Assembly (NCBI RefSeq): GCF_001485575.1
Contig: NZ_BCNB01000006.1
Location: 1,240,001 to 1,304,000 of the forward strand
DNA from: Haloarcula sp. CBA1127
Lineage (GTDB): Archaea; Halobacteriota; Halobacteria; Halobacteriales; Haloarculaceae
Length of the DNA: 64,000 bases
Direction: 5' to 3'
Shown here: in pieces, positions 50,781 to 60,994 of the stretch
Numbering within the stretch: position 1 is the first letter of the stretch
Layout of the letters: each line of letters begins with the position of its first letter
Made by a program: the position numbers and the translations under genes
The notes under the pieces: generated by a model
The model's input: the letters and a program-made list of their open reading frames with translations, nothing else
Database searches by the model: none
Told to the model about the DNA's origin: nothing

Positions 50781-52115
50781 TCACTCGGCCGACAGCGAGT
50801 CGTCAGCGTCGCCCTTGCTTATCTCGACCGTCGAGATTCGGGTGCCGTCGACGCTCGTCACCTCAAACACGTGTCCGGCCGCTTCGGCGGTGTCACCGAC
50901 CTCCGGAGCGCGGTCGAGCTGACTCAGCACCAGCCCACCGATGGTTTCGACGGCGTCCCTGTCGAGGTCGACACCGAGCGCCTCGCCCGCTGTCGACAGT
51001 GGCACGCCGCCGTCGGCGTCGTAGCTCCCGTCGCTTTGCTTACGGATGGCGTGTTCGCGACCGTCAACGTCGAACTCGTCGCGCAGGTCGCCGACGACGG
51101 CCTCGACCACATCTTCGATTGTCGCGATCCCCTCCAGCGACCCCCATTCGTCGATGACCGCGGCCATCTGCCGACGGTCCTGCCTGAACTGCAACAGGAG
51201 GTCGTTGATCGCTGTCGTTTCCGGGACGACCGGTATCTCGTGGGCGATATCGCCGGCAGTCGCGTCCTTGCTGCCTTCCTCGCCGGCCCGCAGCACGTCT
51301 TTGACATCGATGAACCCGACAATCTGACCGCTGTCGTCGGCGTCGACCACCGGATAGCGGGTGTGTCCTTCGTCGAGAACGACCGCCCGGATATCCGACA
51401 TCGTTGCGTCGGCTGGGACACTCACAACGTCAGGTCGCGGGACCATGACCTCTCGAACGACCGTATCGTCGAGGTCGAACACGCGCTCGATCATGTCGAC
51501 CTCCGCCGCGTCGATGTTCCCCTCTTCGCCGGACCGGGCCAGTACTCGGCGTATCTCGCGCTCGCCGAGCGTCTCGTCCGTTTCCGACGCTGGCGGGACT
51601 CCCAGCAATTGCGTAAAGGCGTTGGCCGAGCCGTTGAACACGACGATCCCGGGATAGAACAGGTAGTAAAACAGCTTCATCGGCGGCGCAAGCAACAGCG
51701 AGAGCCGCTCAGTCCGAGCAATCGCGAACGTCTTCGGCGCGAGTTCGCCGAAGACGACGTGGAGGAAGGTGATGATACTGAAGCCGATTGCGAACGCGAC
51801 GACGTTGAGGAGAGTCTCGGGCAGTACCGGAGCGAGGACAGGTTCAAGCAGCGCTGCGACGGCGGGCTCACCGACCCACCCCAGTCCCAGCGAGGCAAGC
51901 GTAATCCCGAGCTGGGTCACCGCGAGGTAGTTATCCAGGTCCGCCATCACTGCCTGAAGCGAGCCTGCGCCGGCCCGGCCTTCGTCAGCGAGCTGTTCGA
52001 CTGATGTGCCGCGAACGCGAACGAAGGCGAACTCGGCGGCGACGAAGAAGCCGTTCAGTCCCACGAGTACCAGCGCCACGAGGAGCTGCGCCGCCGAGAG
52101 CGCGAGGTTTACCAT
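50781..52115 (-). CDS. CNNM/CorC-type membrane protein with CBS domains
   Basis: A 444-residue protein: N-terminal DUF21/CNNM domain with three or four membrane segments (LVLVGLNGFFVAAEFAFVRVR, LGLGWVGEPA), two CBS domains (MVPRPDV... and EIPVVPETT...) and a C-terminal CorC/HlyC domain (VPLSTAGEALGVD... VGGLVLSQL). Such proteins are linked to magnesium or cobalt efflux and sensing. I chose the start with GGAGGG 4-5 bp before it; an in-frame ATG at 52160 (MGVYAHTD) is a possible longer start. Confidence 0.82.
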   Translation of the reverse strand: MVNLALSAAQLLVALVLVGLNGFFVAAEFAFVRVRGTSVEQLADEGRAGAGSLQAVMADLDNYLAVTQLGITLASLGLGWVGEPAVAALLEPVLAPVLPETLLNVVAFAIGFSIITFLHVVFGELAPKTFAIARTERLSLLLAPPMKLFYYLFYPGIVVFNGSANAFTQLLGVPPASETDETLGEREIRRVLARSGEEGNIDAAEVDMIERVFDLDDTVVREVMVPRPDVVSVPADATMSDIRAVVLDEGHTRYPVVDADDSGQIVGFIDVKDVLRAGEEGSKDATAGDIAHEIPVVPETTAINDLLLQFRQDRRQMAAVIDEWGSLEGIATIEDVVEAVVGDLRDEFDVDGREHAIRKQSDGSYDADGGVPLSTAGEALGVDLDRDAVETIGGLVLSQLDRAPEVGDTAEAAGHVFEVTSVDGTRISTVEISKGDADDSLSAE

Positions 52116-52214
52116 CGTACCCTCCGGGCGGAGCGCGTCGGTGTGTGCATACACACCCATCTCCGTCACCGTACTAAAATACTGGAATGTCCTCGCCCGT
52201 ACCGCCATCGCTTC

Positions 52215-53804
52215 TCAGCGGTACGCGGCGCGAACAGTGTCTGCGATGACACCGGGCTCTCGGTAGTGCTTGCTCACCGGGGGCACCTCCTGGTCGAGGT
52301 CGAGCATCTCGTAGACGGCGGTCATCGCCGACCGGACGGAGTACTCGACGGTGAACACGACGTCCCGTGGCTGTTCGGCGTACTGCCCGAGGAACGCCAG
52401 GTTGTTCGACCCGTCTGGAACGACCTCGGGCCGGTCACCGGGTTCCCGGGGCTGGAAGTGCGCCGTGATGAACGGCATCATCGCCGGGATGCAGGTCACG
52501 TCGTCGAGTATCTCCGGGAGCCGTCCCTCGCACTGCAGGTGGTAACACAGCTCCTGAAGGATCTCGCGGCCGGTACATTCGGACATCGGTTTCTCCACGT
52601 AGTTCCCTTCCCGATCCGGGAACAGCGCGTAGCCCCAGAATACCTTCACGTCGTCCGGCTGGTTCGCGAAGTGTGGCTGGGCGGCGACGACTGTCGACAA
52701 CAGCCAGTTCGACCCGAGGTAGGTGACGAGCCCGTTGCCCGGTTCCTCGTTGGTGAAATCGACGATGTGGTCGAACAGCTCGGTGTTGTGCAGAGTCACG
52801 GTGAACGACTCCCATTTCGTCTCCGTGACGTTGTCAGCGAACACCGACGGATTGCCGAACTGTGGGTTGTCCTCGGCGATGGACTTCCACAGCTCCCACG
52901 ACGCCCCGGTTTCGTTCAGTTCGGGGGCCTCGTCCATCCCGCCGATGGACGAGCCGTCGGTCATCGACCCGTTCGTCATGAACACGAGGTCGGACGGCTC
53001 GACGGGGACCGTCTCGGTTCCGCTGTCGGTCTCACAGTAGAGCCGCTCGACGGTACGCCCTGTCCGCGACGGGACGATGTCCATATCGGTCACCTCGTGG
53101 CCGTACTCGAAGGAGACGCCCCTGTCTTCGAGCCAGCGTCGGAGCGGGAGGATCATCGAGTCGTACTGGTTGTACTTCGTCCGGTCGATACCCTCCATGG
53201 TGTGCAGGCGCGGGAACTCGTGGAGGAACCGGTACATATAGCGCCGGACCTCGGCGACGCTGTGCCACGGCTGGAACGCGAAGATGGTCGCCCAGACGTA
53301 CCAGAAGTTCGTCTCCAGGAACGACTCGTCGAACCACTCCTCGATGCGCGTGTCTCCGAGTCGCGGTTCGGGCGTGAGGAGCAACCGAACTATCGACTGC
53401 CGGTGCTGACGCGTCAGTCCGTACTCGCCGGCGTCGATTCGTTCGCCCTCGTGCATTAGCCGTGTTTTCGCGTACGAGGGGTGCGCTTCGTTGAACTCGT
53501 CCATCACGGCTTTGACCGAGCGCGAATCGTCTTCGAGCGACGGAATCGTCTCGAAGAGGTCCCACGTACATTCGTACGCCGGGTAATTGAACATCCGACC
53601 GCCCCGGATCAGGTACGCCTCGTCCGGGTCGCCAGCGCCGTCCATCGCGCCACCGACGACGTCCAGCTTTTCGTAGACATGGATGTTTTCGCCGGGCATA
53701 TTGCCGTCCCGGACGAGGAACGCCGCGCCAGCCAGGGAGGCAATACCGCCCCCGACGAAGTGTGCTTCGCGGTCAGTGACGTGTGGTTGCTGGTGGATGG
53801 TCAT
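52215..53804 (-). CDS. Oleate hydratase (fatty acid double-bond hydratase)
   Basis: A 529-residue protein of the myosin-cross-reactive antigen / oleate hydratase family. The FAD motif is VGGGIASLAGAAFLVRDG (about 17-34), followed by GGRMFNYPAYECTWDLF, FAFQPWHSVAEVRRYMYRF and NNLAFLGQYAEQPRDVVFTVEYSVRSA, all family hallmarks. It adds water to cis-9 double bonds of fatty acids. Archaea have ether lipids, so the substrate is probably exogenous fatty acids; this is inference. A regulator gene lies 120 bp upstream on the same strand. Confidence 0.93.
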   Translation of the reverse strand: MTIHQQPHVTDREAHFVGGGIASLAGAAFLVRDGNMPGENIHVYEKLDVVGGAMDGAGDPDEAYLIRGGRMFNYPAYECTWDLFETIPSLEDDSRSVKAVMDEFNEAHPSYAKTRLMHEGERIDAGEYGLTRQHRQSIVRLLLTPEPRLGDTRIEEWFDESFLETNFWYVWATIFAFQPWHSVAEVRRYMYRFLHEFPRLHTMEGIDRTKYNQYDSMILPLRRWLEDRGVSFEYGHEVTDMDIVPSRTGRTVERLYCETDSGTETVPVEPSDLVFMTNGSMTDGSSIGGMDEAPELNETGASWELWKSIAEDNPQFGNPSVFADNVTETKWESFTVTLHNTELFDHIVDFTNEEPGNGLVTYLGSNWLLSTVVAAQPHFANQPDDVKVFWGYALFPDREGNYVEKPMSECTGREILQELCYHLQCEGRLPEILDDVTCIPAMMPFITAHFQPREPGDRPEVVPDGSNNLAFLGQYAEQPRDVVFTVEYSVRSAMTAVYEMLDLDQEVPPVSKHYREPGVIADTVRAAYR

Positions 53805-53923
53805 TTTGGGTCACCCTCATGTAGTGGTACGCAAGTCCCAGCCCTAACCGTTGCCAACATATGTACAGCAATTTATAAGAGAGTACATTTCGCCGAAATA
53901 GCCGCGCTCCGGCTAGCCGGCTG

Positions 53924-54568
53924 TCACTGTTCGGAGCTGGCAATCGTGTGGTCGATCAACTGGTCCGTGCCACGACGGAGGCGCTCCGAAATCGCGGACG
54001 TGGTCGCGTCGAGCTCCGCTGAAAGGTCTGTCAGGTCTGCCCCACGGGGGACGGCGAAATATCCCAGTCGATGGGCTGCCAGCAGCGCCTCTCGCTGCGG
54101 AGCGGTGAGTCCGTAGTCGTCGCCGCCGTGTTCTGTCTCACAGAGCCGGTGCGGGCGGAACGTGACACTGCTTGACTGACAGGTGTCCCGGAACGCTTCG
54201 AGGTCTGCCCGGTCGGCGAACTGCGTGCTCACCTTCCACCCGTGCTCGGTCACGAGCGCACCCATCGGATACGTCTGCCGGTCGACGAGCTGGGTGTACA
54301 TTTCGACGAAGTCTGTATCGAGGACGACCCGATACCGGGACTCGACGATAGCCGAGTCCATGGCGACGAACTCCACGACCGATTCGTCGCCGAGCAATGC
54401 CGATTCAAGAGCGTCCGGCTCGACGCCCGTCGCGGAGAACACGAGTGCCGGCTCGTCGGTCGTGCCGGAGACGACGTTGTCGACGATTAGTCGGGTGTTC
54501 AGTTCGGCAGCAACCGCACACAGCGGCATATCTGCGGACTGCAACTCGAATTCACAGATGACGCTCAT
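53924..54568 (-). CDS. Bacterio-opsin activator-type (HTH-10) regulator, upstream of oleate hydratase
   Basis: A 214-residue HTH-10 family regulator. The N-terminal ~155 residues are the variable sensor domain (SVICEFELQSADMPLCAVA...). The C-terminus has GLTAPQREALLAAHRLGYFAVP and DLSAELDATTSAISERLRRG as the DNA-binding part. It shares the arrangement of the gene at 3709. It is transcribed towards the oleate hydratase gene, with a TATA-like TTATAAATT in the gap, so it is a candidate controller of that gene. Confidence 0.85.
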   Translation of the reverse strand: MSVICEFELQSADMPLCAVAAELNTRLIVDNVVSGTTDEPALVFSATGVEPDALESALLGDESVVEFVAMDSAIVESRYRVVLDTDFVEMYTQLVDRQTYPMGALVTEHGWKVSTQFADRADLEAFRDTCQSSSVTFRPHRLCETEHGGDDYGLTAPQREALLAAHRLGYFAVPRGADLTDLSAELDATTSAISERLRRGTDQLIDHTIASSEQ

Positions 54569-54770
54569 GTGTGTTGCTCAGCCGAACAAAATAAAGGCAT
54601 ACTGGTGATTCTCACGCGCCGAAACCGACCGGCGAGGTCGGGTCAGCGTTGCGGCCGACATATGTAGCAAAGCGCACCCGCGTCACGACCAACACACGTA
54701 GCGAACCGGTACCGGAAACTGTGTGTACAGGACCGCTCCGAGCGGCAGCCGGTGGCTGCTCCGGTGTCGA

Positions 54771-57203
54771 TCAGCGGTCTCGGGATCGCTGGCTCTCGTC
54801 GACAGCGACGTCAAACTCGGACAGTAGCGTCTTGAGCTGTTCGGCCTGTCCGCTCAGCGACTTGATGCTGTCGTTAATCTCCGACATCGAGGCCGCCTGC
54901 TCCTCTGCGGCGGCGGACACGCTCTGTACCTCATCGGCAGTGGATTCACTGAGGTCAGCGACCTCCTCGGTCATCGACACCGCTTCTTCAGTGCTGGCGG
55001 CCTGGTCGTCGGTGGTGTCGCTGATCCCCTGAACGCCGGCGTCCGTCTTGTCGGCGTACTCAGATACTTCTGTGAACGCCGCCATGACTTCTTCGACCGC
55101 ATCGATTCCTTCCTCCATCGATTCCTCAGCCACTCTGGCTTCGTCGACAGTTGTCTCCGTCTGTGACTGTACGTCTGTGATGAGTTGCTCGATCTCGGTC
55201 GCGGATGCCTGCGTTTCCCCGGCGAGTTCCTTGACCTCGTCGGCCACGACGGCAAACCCTTCGCCGTCTTTGTCGGCACGGGCAGCTTCGATGTTCGCGT
55301 TCAGCGCGAGCATATTCGTTTGCTCGGCGATATCAGCGATCAGCTCAACGATGGTGCTGATTTCCGCCATTTGCTCGTCTAACTGTTCAACGTTCTCGAC
55401 AGTCGTGTCGATTGCCTCCTGTACCCTGCGCGAACTTTCGAGCGCGTCTCTGGCCGTGTCCTCGCCTTCTCGGGCGACGTCAGCGGTCTGATTCGAGTGG
55501 TCCGCAACCGAGTCAGCGGACGCAGCCACTTCTTCGATGGCTGCCGAAAGGTCAGTCATCTCTCCTGAGACTGTGTCCAGCATATCGCGTTGCTCGTCGG
55601 CAGCAGCCGCAATTTCTTGAACAGATTCGCTGACCTCGCCGCTCGCACGCTCGGCGTCAGCCGCCCCAACTTCAGCCTCCTCGCTCGCAGCTGTGACGGT
55701 ATCGGCGAACTCCTGAATGTCGACGATAGTGCGTTCCCACTGTGCGAGCATATCGTTGAACGACGAGGCGATAGCCGCCATCGCCTCGTTGTCGGTCTCG
55801 CTTTCGGGCAGACGCCGGGTCAGGTCGCCGTCTGCACACGCTTCCATCACGTCGCTGTATACCTCTGCTTGCTGTTCGAGTTCCGCTGCAAGCGCTTCAG
55901 CTTCCTCCTTTGCCTGCTCAGCGCGCGCACGCTCTTCCTCCGCTTCCTGCTGAGCGTCTGTTGCTTGCTCACGGGCAGCTTCGGTTTCGTCGATTTTCGA
56001 GACGAGTGCATCGCGCATACTCCCGATAGACGTGAACAGCTGGCCGATCTCATCTCGGCGAGAGCTTGAAACGTCAACATTGTACTCGCCCTGCTCAATG
56101 GCGGTCGCGGCCGCGGAGAGTTGCTGTACGGATGTCGCCGTATTCCGTCCAATCGTTCCACCGATGACGACCACACCACCGAGCGCGACCAGGATGAACG
56201 CCAGGATATCAGTCCTGATCTGCTCGCTCAGTGCGAACGCGTTCGCCGCAGGTGTGTGCTTGATAACGACCCAGTTTGTTCCGGGGATGGTCGCGTACGC
56301 GGCGACATAGTCAGTGTCAAGCACTGCTTCCTTTGCTGGGGTATTGGTAAAGGTCCCCTGTTCAGTAGCTGTACTGATCTCGGGGATATCGGCCTGTGAC
56401 TGATTTGGGATGTACGGCTGCCCGACAGCATCGGTACCGGCGTCGGAGAACAACACTTCAGTCGAACTTGAGGTCGGACGGACAACCTGCGTGAACGTCC
56501 CATCGATGCCAGCGCTGAACTGCTTGCTCAGGTCGCTGGCGTCGTACTCGACCACGAGTACGTGGGTGAAATCGGCGGCAACACTCATCGAACTGACCAC
56601 CCGCTTCCCGTTTGTGTTCGTGTACGGGTTGGATGAAACCACTGTGTCGCGGCCGATGGACCGTGTTCGGTCGACCCACGGATGGTTGTCTGATGTGACG
56701 CGGGTTCCACGGAGCGTCTCGTCAGTACTCGCCACAACCCTTGCCTCCCCCGCTGTGCCGACGGTGGGGTCTGCAAGGTGGACAGCAACGACGCGGTCGG
56801 ACTGTAGCTCGTCTGTGGCCAGTCTTTCCATGTAGGCCTGCTGGTCTTCGCGCGTCGTGTTGAAACCGAGCAGCGGATTGTTTGACGCGACAAGCACCGG
56901 CCGCTCGTTCCGCTCAACCCACTCGTTCAGCAGGCCAGACTCGGCGTTGACCTCCTGCTCAAGCTGTTGTGCTGTGTCGTCTTCGAGTGTGGCGGTTGCG
57001 TTCCCCTGCACCCAGAATCCGCCGGCCGCGATGAGTACCACAATTACGAGCAACGCAACAGCGAACTTGACGATGTACGACTGAAGTGGCAGTAACGCAA
57101 TGGCTTTCGCTCGCTCCAGCCCTGTCGTGTCCGAGGCCGCTGACTCTGTCGCGTCTGCTGATTCGTCGTCACCGTCGCCTGAATGTGTTGTAGGTTCGTC
57201 CAT
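54771..57203 (-). CDS. Taxis transducer paired with a compatible-solute binding protein (CosT/Htr5 type)
   Basis: An 810-residue methyl-accepting transducer. It has an acidic N-tail, TM1 (about 44-64), an extracellular Cache-like sensor (65-330), TM2 (332-352), a HAMP region, coiled coils, and a signalling domain with the hairpin block [40 protein letters not shown] split over two turns. In Halobacterium salinarum the CosT transducer works with lipoprotein CosB to sense compatible solutes. Here the binding-protein gene lies 6 bp upstream in the same operon, so the same system is likely. Confidence 0.85.
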   Translation of the reverse strand: MDEPTTHSGDGDDESADATESAASDTTGLERAKAIALLPLQSYIVKFAVALLVIVVLIAAGGFWVQGNATATLEDDTAQQLEQEVNAESGLLNEWVERNERPVLVASNNPLLGFNTTREDQQAYMERLATDELQSDRVVAVHLADPTVGTAGEARVVASTDETLRGTRVTSDNHPWVDRTRSIGRDTVVSSNPYTNTNGKRVVSSMSVAADFTHVLVVEYDASDLSKQFSAGIDGTFTQVVRPTSSSTEVLFSDAGTDAVGQPYIPNQSQADIPEISTATEQGTFTNTPAKEAVLDTDYVAAYATIPGTNWVVIKHTPAANAFALSEQIRTDILAFILVALGGVVVIGGTIGRNTATSVQQLSAAATAIEQGEYNVDVSSSRRDEIGQLFTSIGSMRDALVSKIDETEAAREQATDAQQEAEEERARAEQAKEEAEALAAELEQQAEVYSDVMEACADGDLTRRLPESETDNEAMAAIASSFNDMLAQWERTIVDIQEFADTVTAASEEAEVGAADAERASGEVSESVQEIAAAADEQRDMLDTVSGEMTDLSAAIEEVAASADSVADHSNQTADVAREGEDTARDALESSRRVQEAIDTTVENVEQLDEQMAEISTIVELIADIAEQTNMLALNANIEAARADKDGEGFAVVADEVKELAGETQASATEIEQLITDVQSQTETTVDEARVAEESMEEGIDAVEEVMAAFTEVSEYADKTDAGVQGISDTTDDQAASTEEAVSMTEEVADLSESTADEVQSVSAAAEEQAASMSEINDSIKSLSGQAEQLKTLLSEFDVAVDESQRSRDR

Positions 57204-57209
57204 ACTGAT

Positions 57210-58229
57210 TCAGATGAAGCCGTTGGCCTTGAGGTGCTCAACAACCGCCTGCTGGCTACCAACCTCGGTTGCGTGACTGTTCAGCTCTTGCATCGTTTTC
57301 GCGTCAGGAATGGCGTCCGGCATCTTGTTCAGTGCCGACACCACGGCGTCCGTTGCCACGTCCTCGTGCACAACACCGACCGGGTGGAAAAACGGCCAGA
57401 AGTTCTGGTCGTCATCAAGGTACACGATATCTTCAACAGTTGTGAGCCATGCGCTGGTGCTGTACCCAAAGCTGAGGTCGGCGTAGCCTTCGTCAACAGC
57501 CGTGCCAGCCGCCTGTGCCGATGCTGCCTCGATGAACTCCTGTTCTGCTTCCCAGCGCTCCACGTGCTCGGCCTCGAAACCATAGTAGTCAAGCAAGGCA
57601 TCGAAGCCGTCACTGCGAGTCTTGAACCCGTCACCAAACGCCGGGCGGATGTCGTAGTTCCCGTCGTTGACATAGCCGGCGAGGTCACTGATTGTCTCGA
57701 TACTGGTCCCTTCGATAGCGTCCTCGCGGATGAACACGGCCCACGTGTTCTGCCAGTCTGCGCGGTCGAGGATCCGAATCGGATGTTCCGATTCCATCTC
57801 GGACTTTAACGCGGTGTACTGCTCGTCTGGCGTCTCGAAGGTCGCTTCGTCGTGCTGGGGCGGGTGCGCAGCCCACAGCGACCCCATGTAATCGTAGTAC
57901 GCGTGGATGTTGCCGGCCTGATAGGCCTCGGCGTGTGCAGCGTTCCCGCCGAAACCGGTTTCATCTACGAGACTCACACCCGTGTTGTTGGCGAGCAATT
58001 CGTAGGCGATGTACCCGAGATTCAACTGCTCTGTGTATCCTTTCGAACTGACAACGACTGACAGGGAACCGTCGGTTGCCCCGGCATCGTCGTCTCCACT
58101 TCCGGCTGTACTTGATTCGGCATCTCCGCCACTCGAACAGCCGCCCAGTGTGGCCGCTCCGCCCGCCGCGAGCATTCCAAGCACCCGTCGTCGGCTTCCA
58201 GTCCACGGCTGCTGTCTTTCATCTTCCAT
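57210..58229 (-). CDS. Compatible-solute (glycine betaine-type) substrate-binding lipoprotein, CosB-like
   Basis: A 339-residue ProX/OpuAC-like binding protein. The N-terminus has a Tat signal (SRRRVLG, 12-18) and lipobox LGGC with Cys31. Mature features are VVVSSKGYTEQLNLGYIAYELL, GNIHAYYDYMGSLW and a C-terminal domain with LNKMPDAIPDAKTMQELN. No ABC permease or ATPase gene is nearby. The partner is the transducer encoded immediately downstream, as in Halobacterium CosB/CosT, so it should deliver bound solute to the transducer rather than to a transporter. Confidence 0.87.
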   Translation of the reverse strand: MEDERQQPWTGSRRRVLGMLAAGGAATLGGCSSGGDAESSTAGSGDDDAGATDGSLSVVVSSKGYTEQLNLGYIAYELLANNTGVSLVDETGFGGNAAHAEAYQAGNIHAYYDYMGSLWAAHPPQHDEATFETPDEQYTALKSEMESEHPIRILDRADWQNTWAVFIREDAIEGTSIETISDLAGYVNDGNYDIRPAFGDGFKTRSDGFDALLDYYGFEAEHVERWEAEQEFIEAASAQAAGTAVDEGYADLSFGYSTSAWLTTVEDIVYLDDDQNFWPFFHPVGVVHEDVATDAVVSALNKMPDAIPDAKTMQELNSHATEVGSQQAVVEHLKANGFI

Positions 58230-58821
58230 TGCTCAATCTGTAGCTAATGACAGTCAAAAGGCCGTTGCCGAGAATATCAACATTGATACTAGAACGATAA
58301 AACCGTGTATAATTTAGCTTCTGATCGTGAGAAATGTTCACAGAGGGGCTCTCTGTAGGAAGGGGATCACAGTGGCTGTCATTCTAGATACGTCTCATGT
58401 CGGTGGCAACTGAACTGTGGAGAAGAGCCTCTGCACTCACGACTTACGATCCATCCATAGTGGCTGTGTTTAGCGCGGCTATAGGTGCCGTTCGATCTGT
58501 AATCCGTTCACTCTCTTGCTACTCCTTTCGTATGTGCTCTAAGGTTTGAGTGAACAACATCACTGGCTCTGACCAAAGGTAGTGCGGCCGTCCTCTCTAG
58601 GTTCTGTGAGGACGTGCTGTGCAATATCAAGACGTATATCTTGCATTCACCCGTTTTTGTGAAAGACCTGCTGTGTGAATCTGGGTGGTTCCTTTTGGAT
58701 GTGCAATTCGTACAGTTGCAAAGAGATGCCGAGCTTCACACTCATGCTTGCTCTGTGAGTATCTATATCTCTTGACAGTATGGCACATGGCTGGATAAGA
58801 AATATATAATCAGGTCTACAG
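58230..58821. other. Long AT-rich intergenic region with element-like repeats
   Basis: No convincing gene lies in these 592 bp. A frame of about 70 codons ends near 58781 but has no recognised product. TAGGTTCTGT at 58598-58607 and the GTGCTGTGCAA/CAAGACG pair at 58614-58634 recur at 60618-60627 and 59974-59995. This looks like debris of a mobile element. Confidence 0.45.
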
Positions 58822-59883
58822 ATGCCAGCCGTGCCTGAGTTCCTTACTCCACCCCCTGTCGAACCCGGTGATCAGGTCGCGGTTGTTGCGCCGGCATCAA
58901 ACGCACCCGAGTCCGCGCGGTTCATTTACGAACTCGGTCTTGAGCGAATGCGCGAGGGTTTCGACCTTGACCCAGTCGAGTATCCGACCGCGACGGCCGA
59001 CCCGGAGTGGCTTGCGGACAATCCAGAGGCGCGCGCCGAAGAGGTCATGAACGCCTTCCGGGACCCAGACATCTCGGCCGTGATCGCTAATATCGGAGGC
59101 CACGACCAGATCACGATGCTCCCGTATCTTGATGGCGACGTACTCCGCGAGCACCCGACTCGATTCTACGGGTACTCAGACAACACGAATCTGGCTCTGT
59201 TTCTCTGGAACCACGGGATCGTCTCGTACTACGGCGGCTCCACCCTGCTCGAATACGCGATGGATGGCGAGATGTTTGACTACACCAAAGAGTACCTGCG
59301 GCGTGCGCTTTTTGAGGATTCTGTCGGCGAGTGGACCGAAGCGGACGTGTTTACTGATGAGTCCGGCAACTGGGAAGATCCGGAGTCAGTCAAAACCACG
59401 CGCGAAATCGAACAATCTGATGGCCGAATCTGGCGTGGTGGTGAAGAGACTGTCTCGGGTCGAATCTGGGGCGGCTGTTATGCAGTCCTCGTTGAGCAGT
59501 TCCTCGCCGACCGCTACCTGCCTGCTCCCGAGGCACTGAATGGCACTGTGCTTGCGTTGGAGACGAGCGAACTGATCCCCGACCCGGCTGTCGTCGGTGC
59601 GAACCTCCGGGCACTCGGCGAACGGGGTCTTCTCGAACGATTCGACGGTGTGCTTGTCGGACGCGCCTGTGCCCGCTCACACGCTGAAGAAAAACCGCGA
59701 GACTGGCGGGCGGAATATCGAGAGCGCCAGCGCGACACGATTGCTGACGTCCTCGAAACGTACAATCCGAACGCACCTGTTGTGTTCAATTGCGAGTTCG
59801 GACACACGTATCCGACGTGTCCCATTCCAATCGGCGGTGAGGTCGAAATAGAACCCGCAACTAAATCCATTCACCTTCCTTGA
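58822..59883 (+). CDS. LD-carboxypeptidase-type (S66) peptidase
   Basis: A 353-residue S66-family peptidase. The N-terminal domain has VAVVAPASNAPES (about 19-31), IANIGGHDQITMLPYLD, and the serine nucleophile in YGYSDNTNLALF (about residue 115). The C-terminal domain begins around GRIWGGCYAVLVEQF and ends EFGHTYPTCPIPIGG with the catalytic His. Bacterial members trim cell-wall tetrapeptides or break microcin C; the archaeal substrate is unknown. A TATA-like AATATATA at 58801 would suit a leaderless start at GTG 58831 as well as the ATG 58822. G+C is lower than in its neighbours. Confidence 0.82.
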   Translation: MPAVPEFLTPPPVEPGDQVAVVAPASNAPESARFIYELGLERMREGFDLDPVEYPTATADPEWLADNPEARAEEVMNAFRDPDISAVIANIGGHDQITMLPYLDGDVLREHPTRFYGYSDNTNLALFLWNHGIVSYYGGSTLLEYAMDGEMFDYTKEYLRRALFEDSVGEWTEADVFTDESGNWEDPESVKTTREIEQSDGRIWRGGEETVSGRIWGGCYAVLVEQFLADRYLPAPEALNGTVLALETSELIPDPAVVGANLRALGERGLLERFDGVLVGRACARSHAEEKPRDWRAEYRERQRDTIADVLETYNPNAPVVFNCEFGHTYPTCPIPIGGEVEIEPATKSIHLP

Positions 59884-60025
59884 TTTCACCGCAGGTTAGA
59901 ATTCTGCCGGCCGCTCGCTTGTTACCAGTGGGGGCTTTGATAGCTTCTAGATACGAGATGACAACTGGGGGATGTGCTGTGCAAGACACAAGACGCGCCT
60001 TCAGCACGGATTATCGGTTCAATAG

Positions 60026-60454
60026 TTAGTGAAGTGTTTCGAGATATCGGATATTTCGGGAAATCTGAACCCAGTCATCCACCTCAAGAGTATTCTCTGC
60101 CTCTGACGGATCGAACAGGATTGTTCCGACACCAACGTCAAGAATGCCACGACTAGTATTGGTATCACGGTCGATTTCGGTCACCTGACCCTGAAAGACT
60201 GGTTGACTCTCACGATCAAATGTGACTCTACGTTCGCTCGCATCGAATTCAGCTACGTTTGCCAAGAAAACAAACAGCTCGATTGATAGGCTCATCCCCA
60301 CGTGTTCTGAGGTGAGAAGTGCCCTATGATCGTAAATCTCGAAGTGTGTACTATCTGCAAGAGAAACGACTGCATCCTGTGTATAGACGGTCTCCTCATA
60401 GACTGCAGATGGATGAATTTCGTGAATCTCAAGTGAGAGTGAGGCAGAAATCAT
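60026..60454 (-). CDS. Hypothetical protein in AT-rich island
   Basis: A 142-residue protein with no recognised family. It seems beta-rich (SASLSLEIHEIHPSAVYEETVY..., ILDVGVGTILFDPSEAEN) and has no signal or membrane segment. Base composition is far more AT-rich than the chromosome around it, which suggests acquired DNA. It is convergent with the S66 peptidase gene. A chance frame is possible but unlikely given 142 codons and a clear ATG. Confidence 0.5.
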   Translation of the reverse strand: MISASLSLEIHEIHPSAVYEETVYTQDAVVSLADSTHFEIYDHRALLTSEHVGMSLSIELFVFLANVAEFDASERRVTFDRESQPVFQGQVTEIDRDTNTSRGILDVGVGTILFDPSEAENTLEVDDWVQISRNIRYLETLH

Positions 60455-60994
60455 GATACTCTGATGACGTAAATGCGATTAAGATATTTGGATAATCTGG
60501 CCTATGAGGGACAAATAATCTTGCTTCGCTTAATCCCACTGCTATCACTATACCACTATTTTCTGACGGATAATTCACGACAAAGCGCCTGATAATTTTA
60601 TTCTTTAAACCTTGAATTAGGTTCTGTAAGTATCCCTATCATCGGATTTCTACCCTGAGTTACACCGCAGTAAGTCAGCTGTGAATGGCTCTATGACACG
60701 CTAAATGTGTATTGTATTTAGAAGTCTCTCTATCCCCTCAATAACAACTGTCCCTTCTCAGGAAGTAGCAGACGCTGTTCTCCGGAGCCCACACACTTTC
60801 CATCGCAAATGTGTGAACAGAAAGCTGGCCTCGGCACTCATAGGGCTCGTCATCAGCAGGGAGTCACCCCGGTTCGGCCCAGTGAGTCGTCGTCATCGAC
60901 CGCCAGATAGTACGGTCGCCGCCGACAAGACGGTTACTCATCGGGGCCACACAGTAGAACAAACGCTAAACCAACGCGGGCCAACCAGTCGTAC
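60455..60994. other. AT-rich intergenic region without recognised gene
   Basis: These 540 bp hold the promoter of the DsbA-like gene and the TAGGTTCTGT copy at 60618-60627. A frame of 97 codons (60705-60998) runs into the next gene, lacks a plausible product and was not called. Composition changes back to GC-rich near 60830. Confidence 0.5.

Noticed and set aside
53880-53900. Short palindrome ATTTC-gcc-GAAAT upstream of oleate hydratase
   Set aside because: Only 5-bp arms; seen once; position relative to the TATA-like box not decisive.
58570-58783. About 70-codon frame in the AT-rich gap upstream of the S66 peptidase
   Set aside because: No usual start codon context, no recognised product; listed only as part of the possible element remains.
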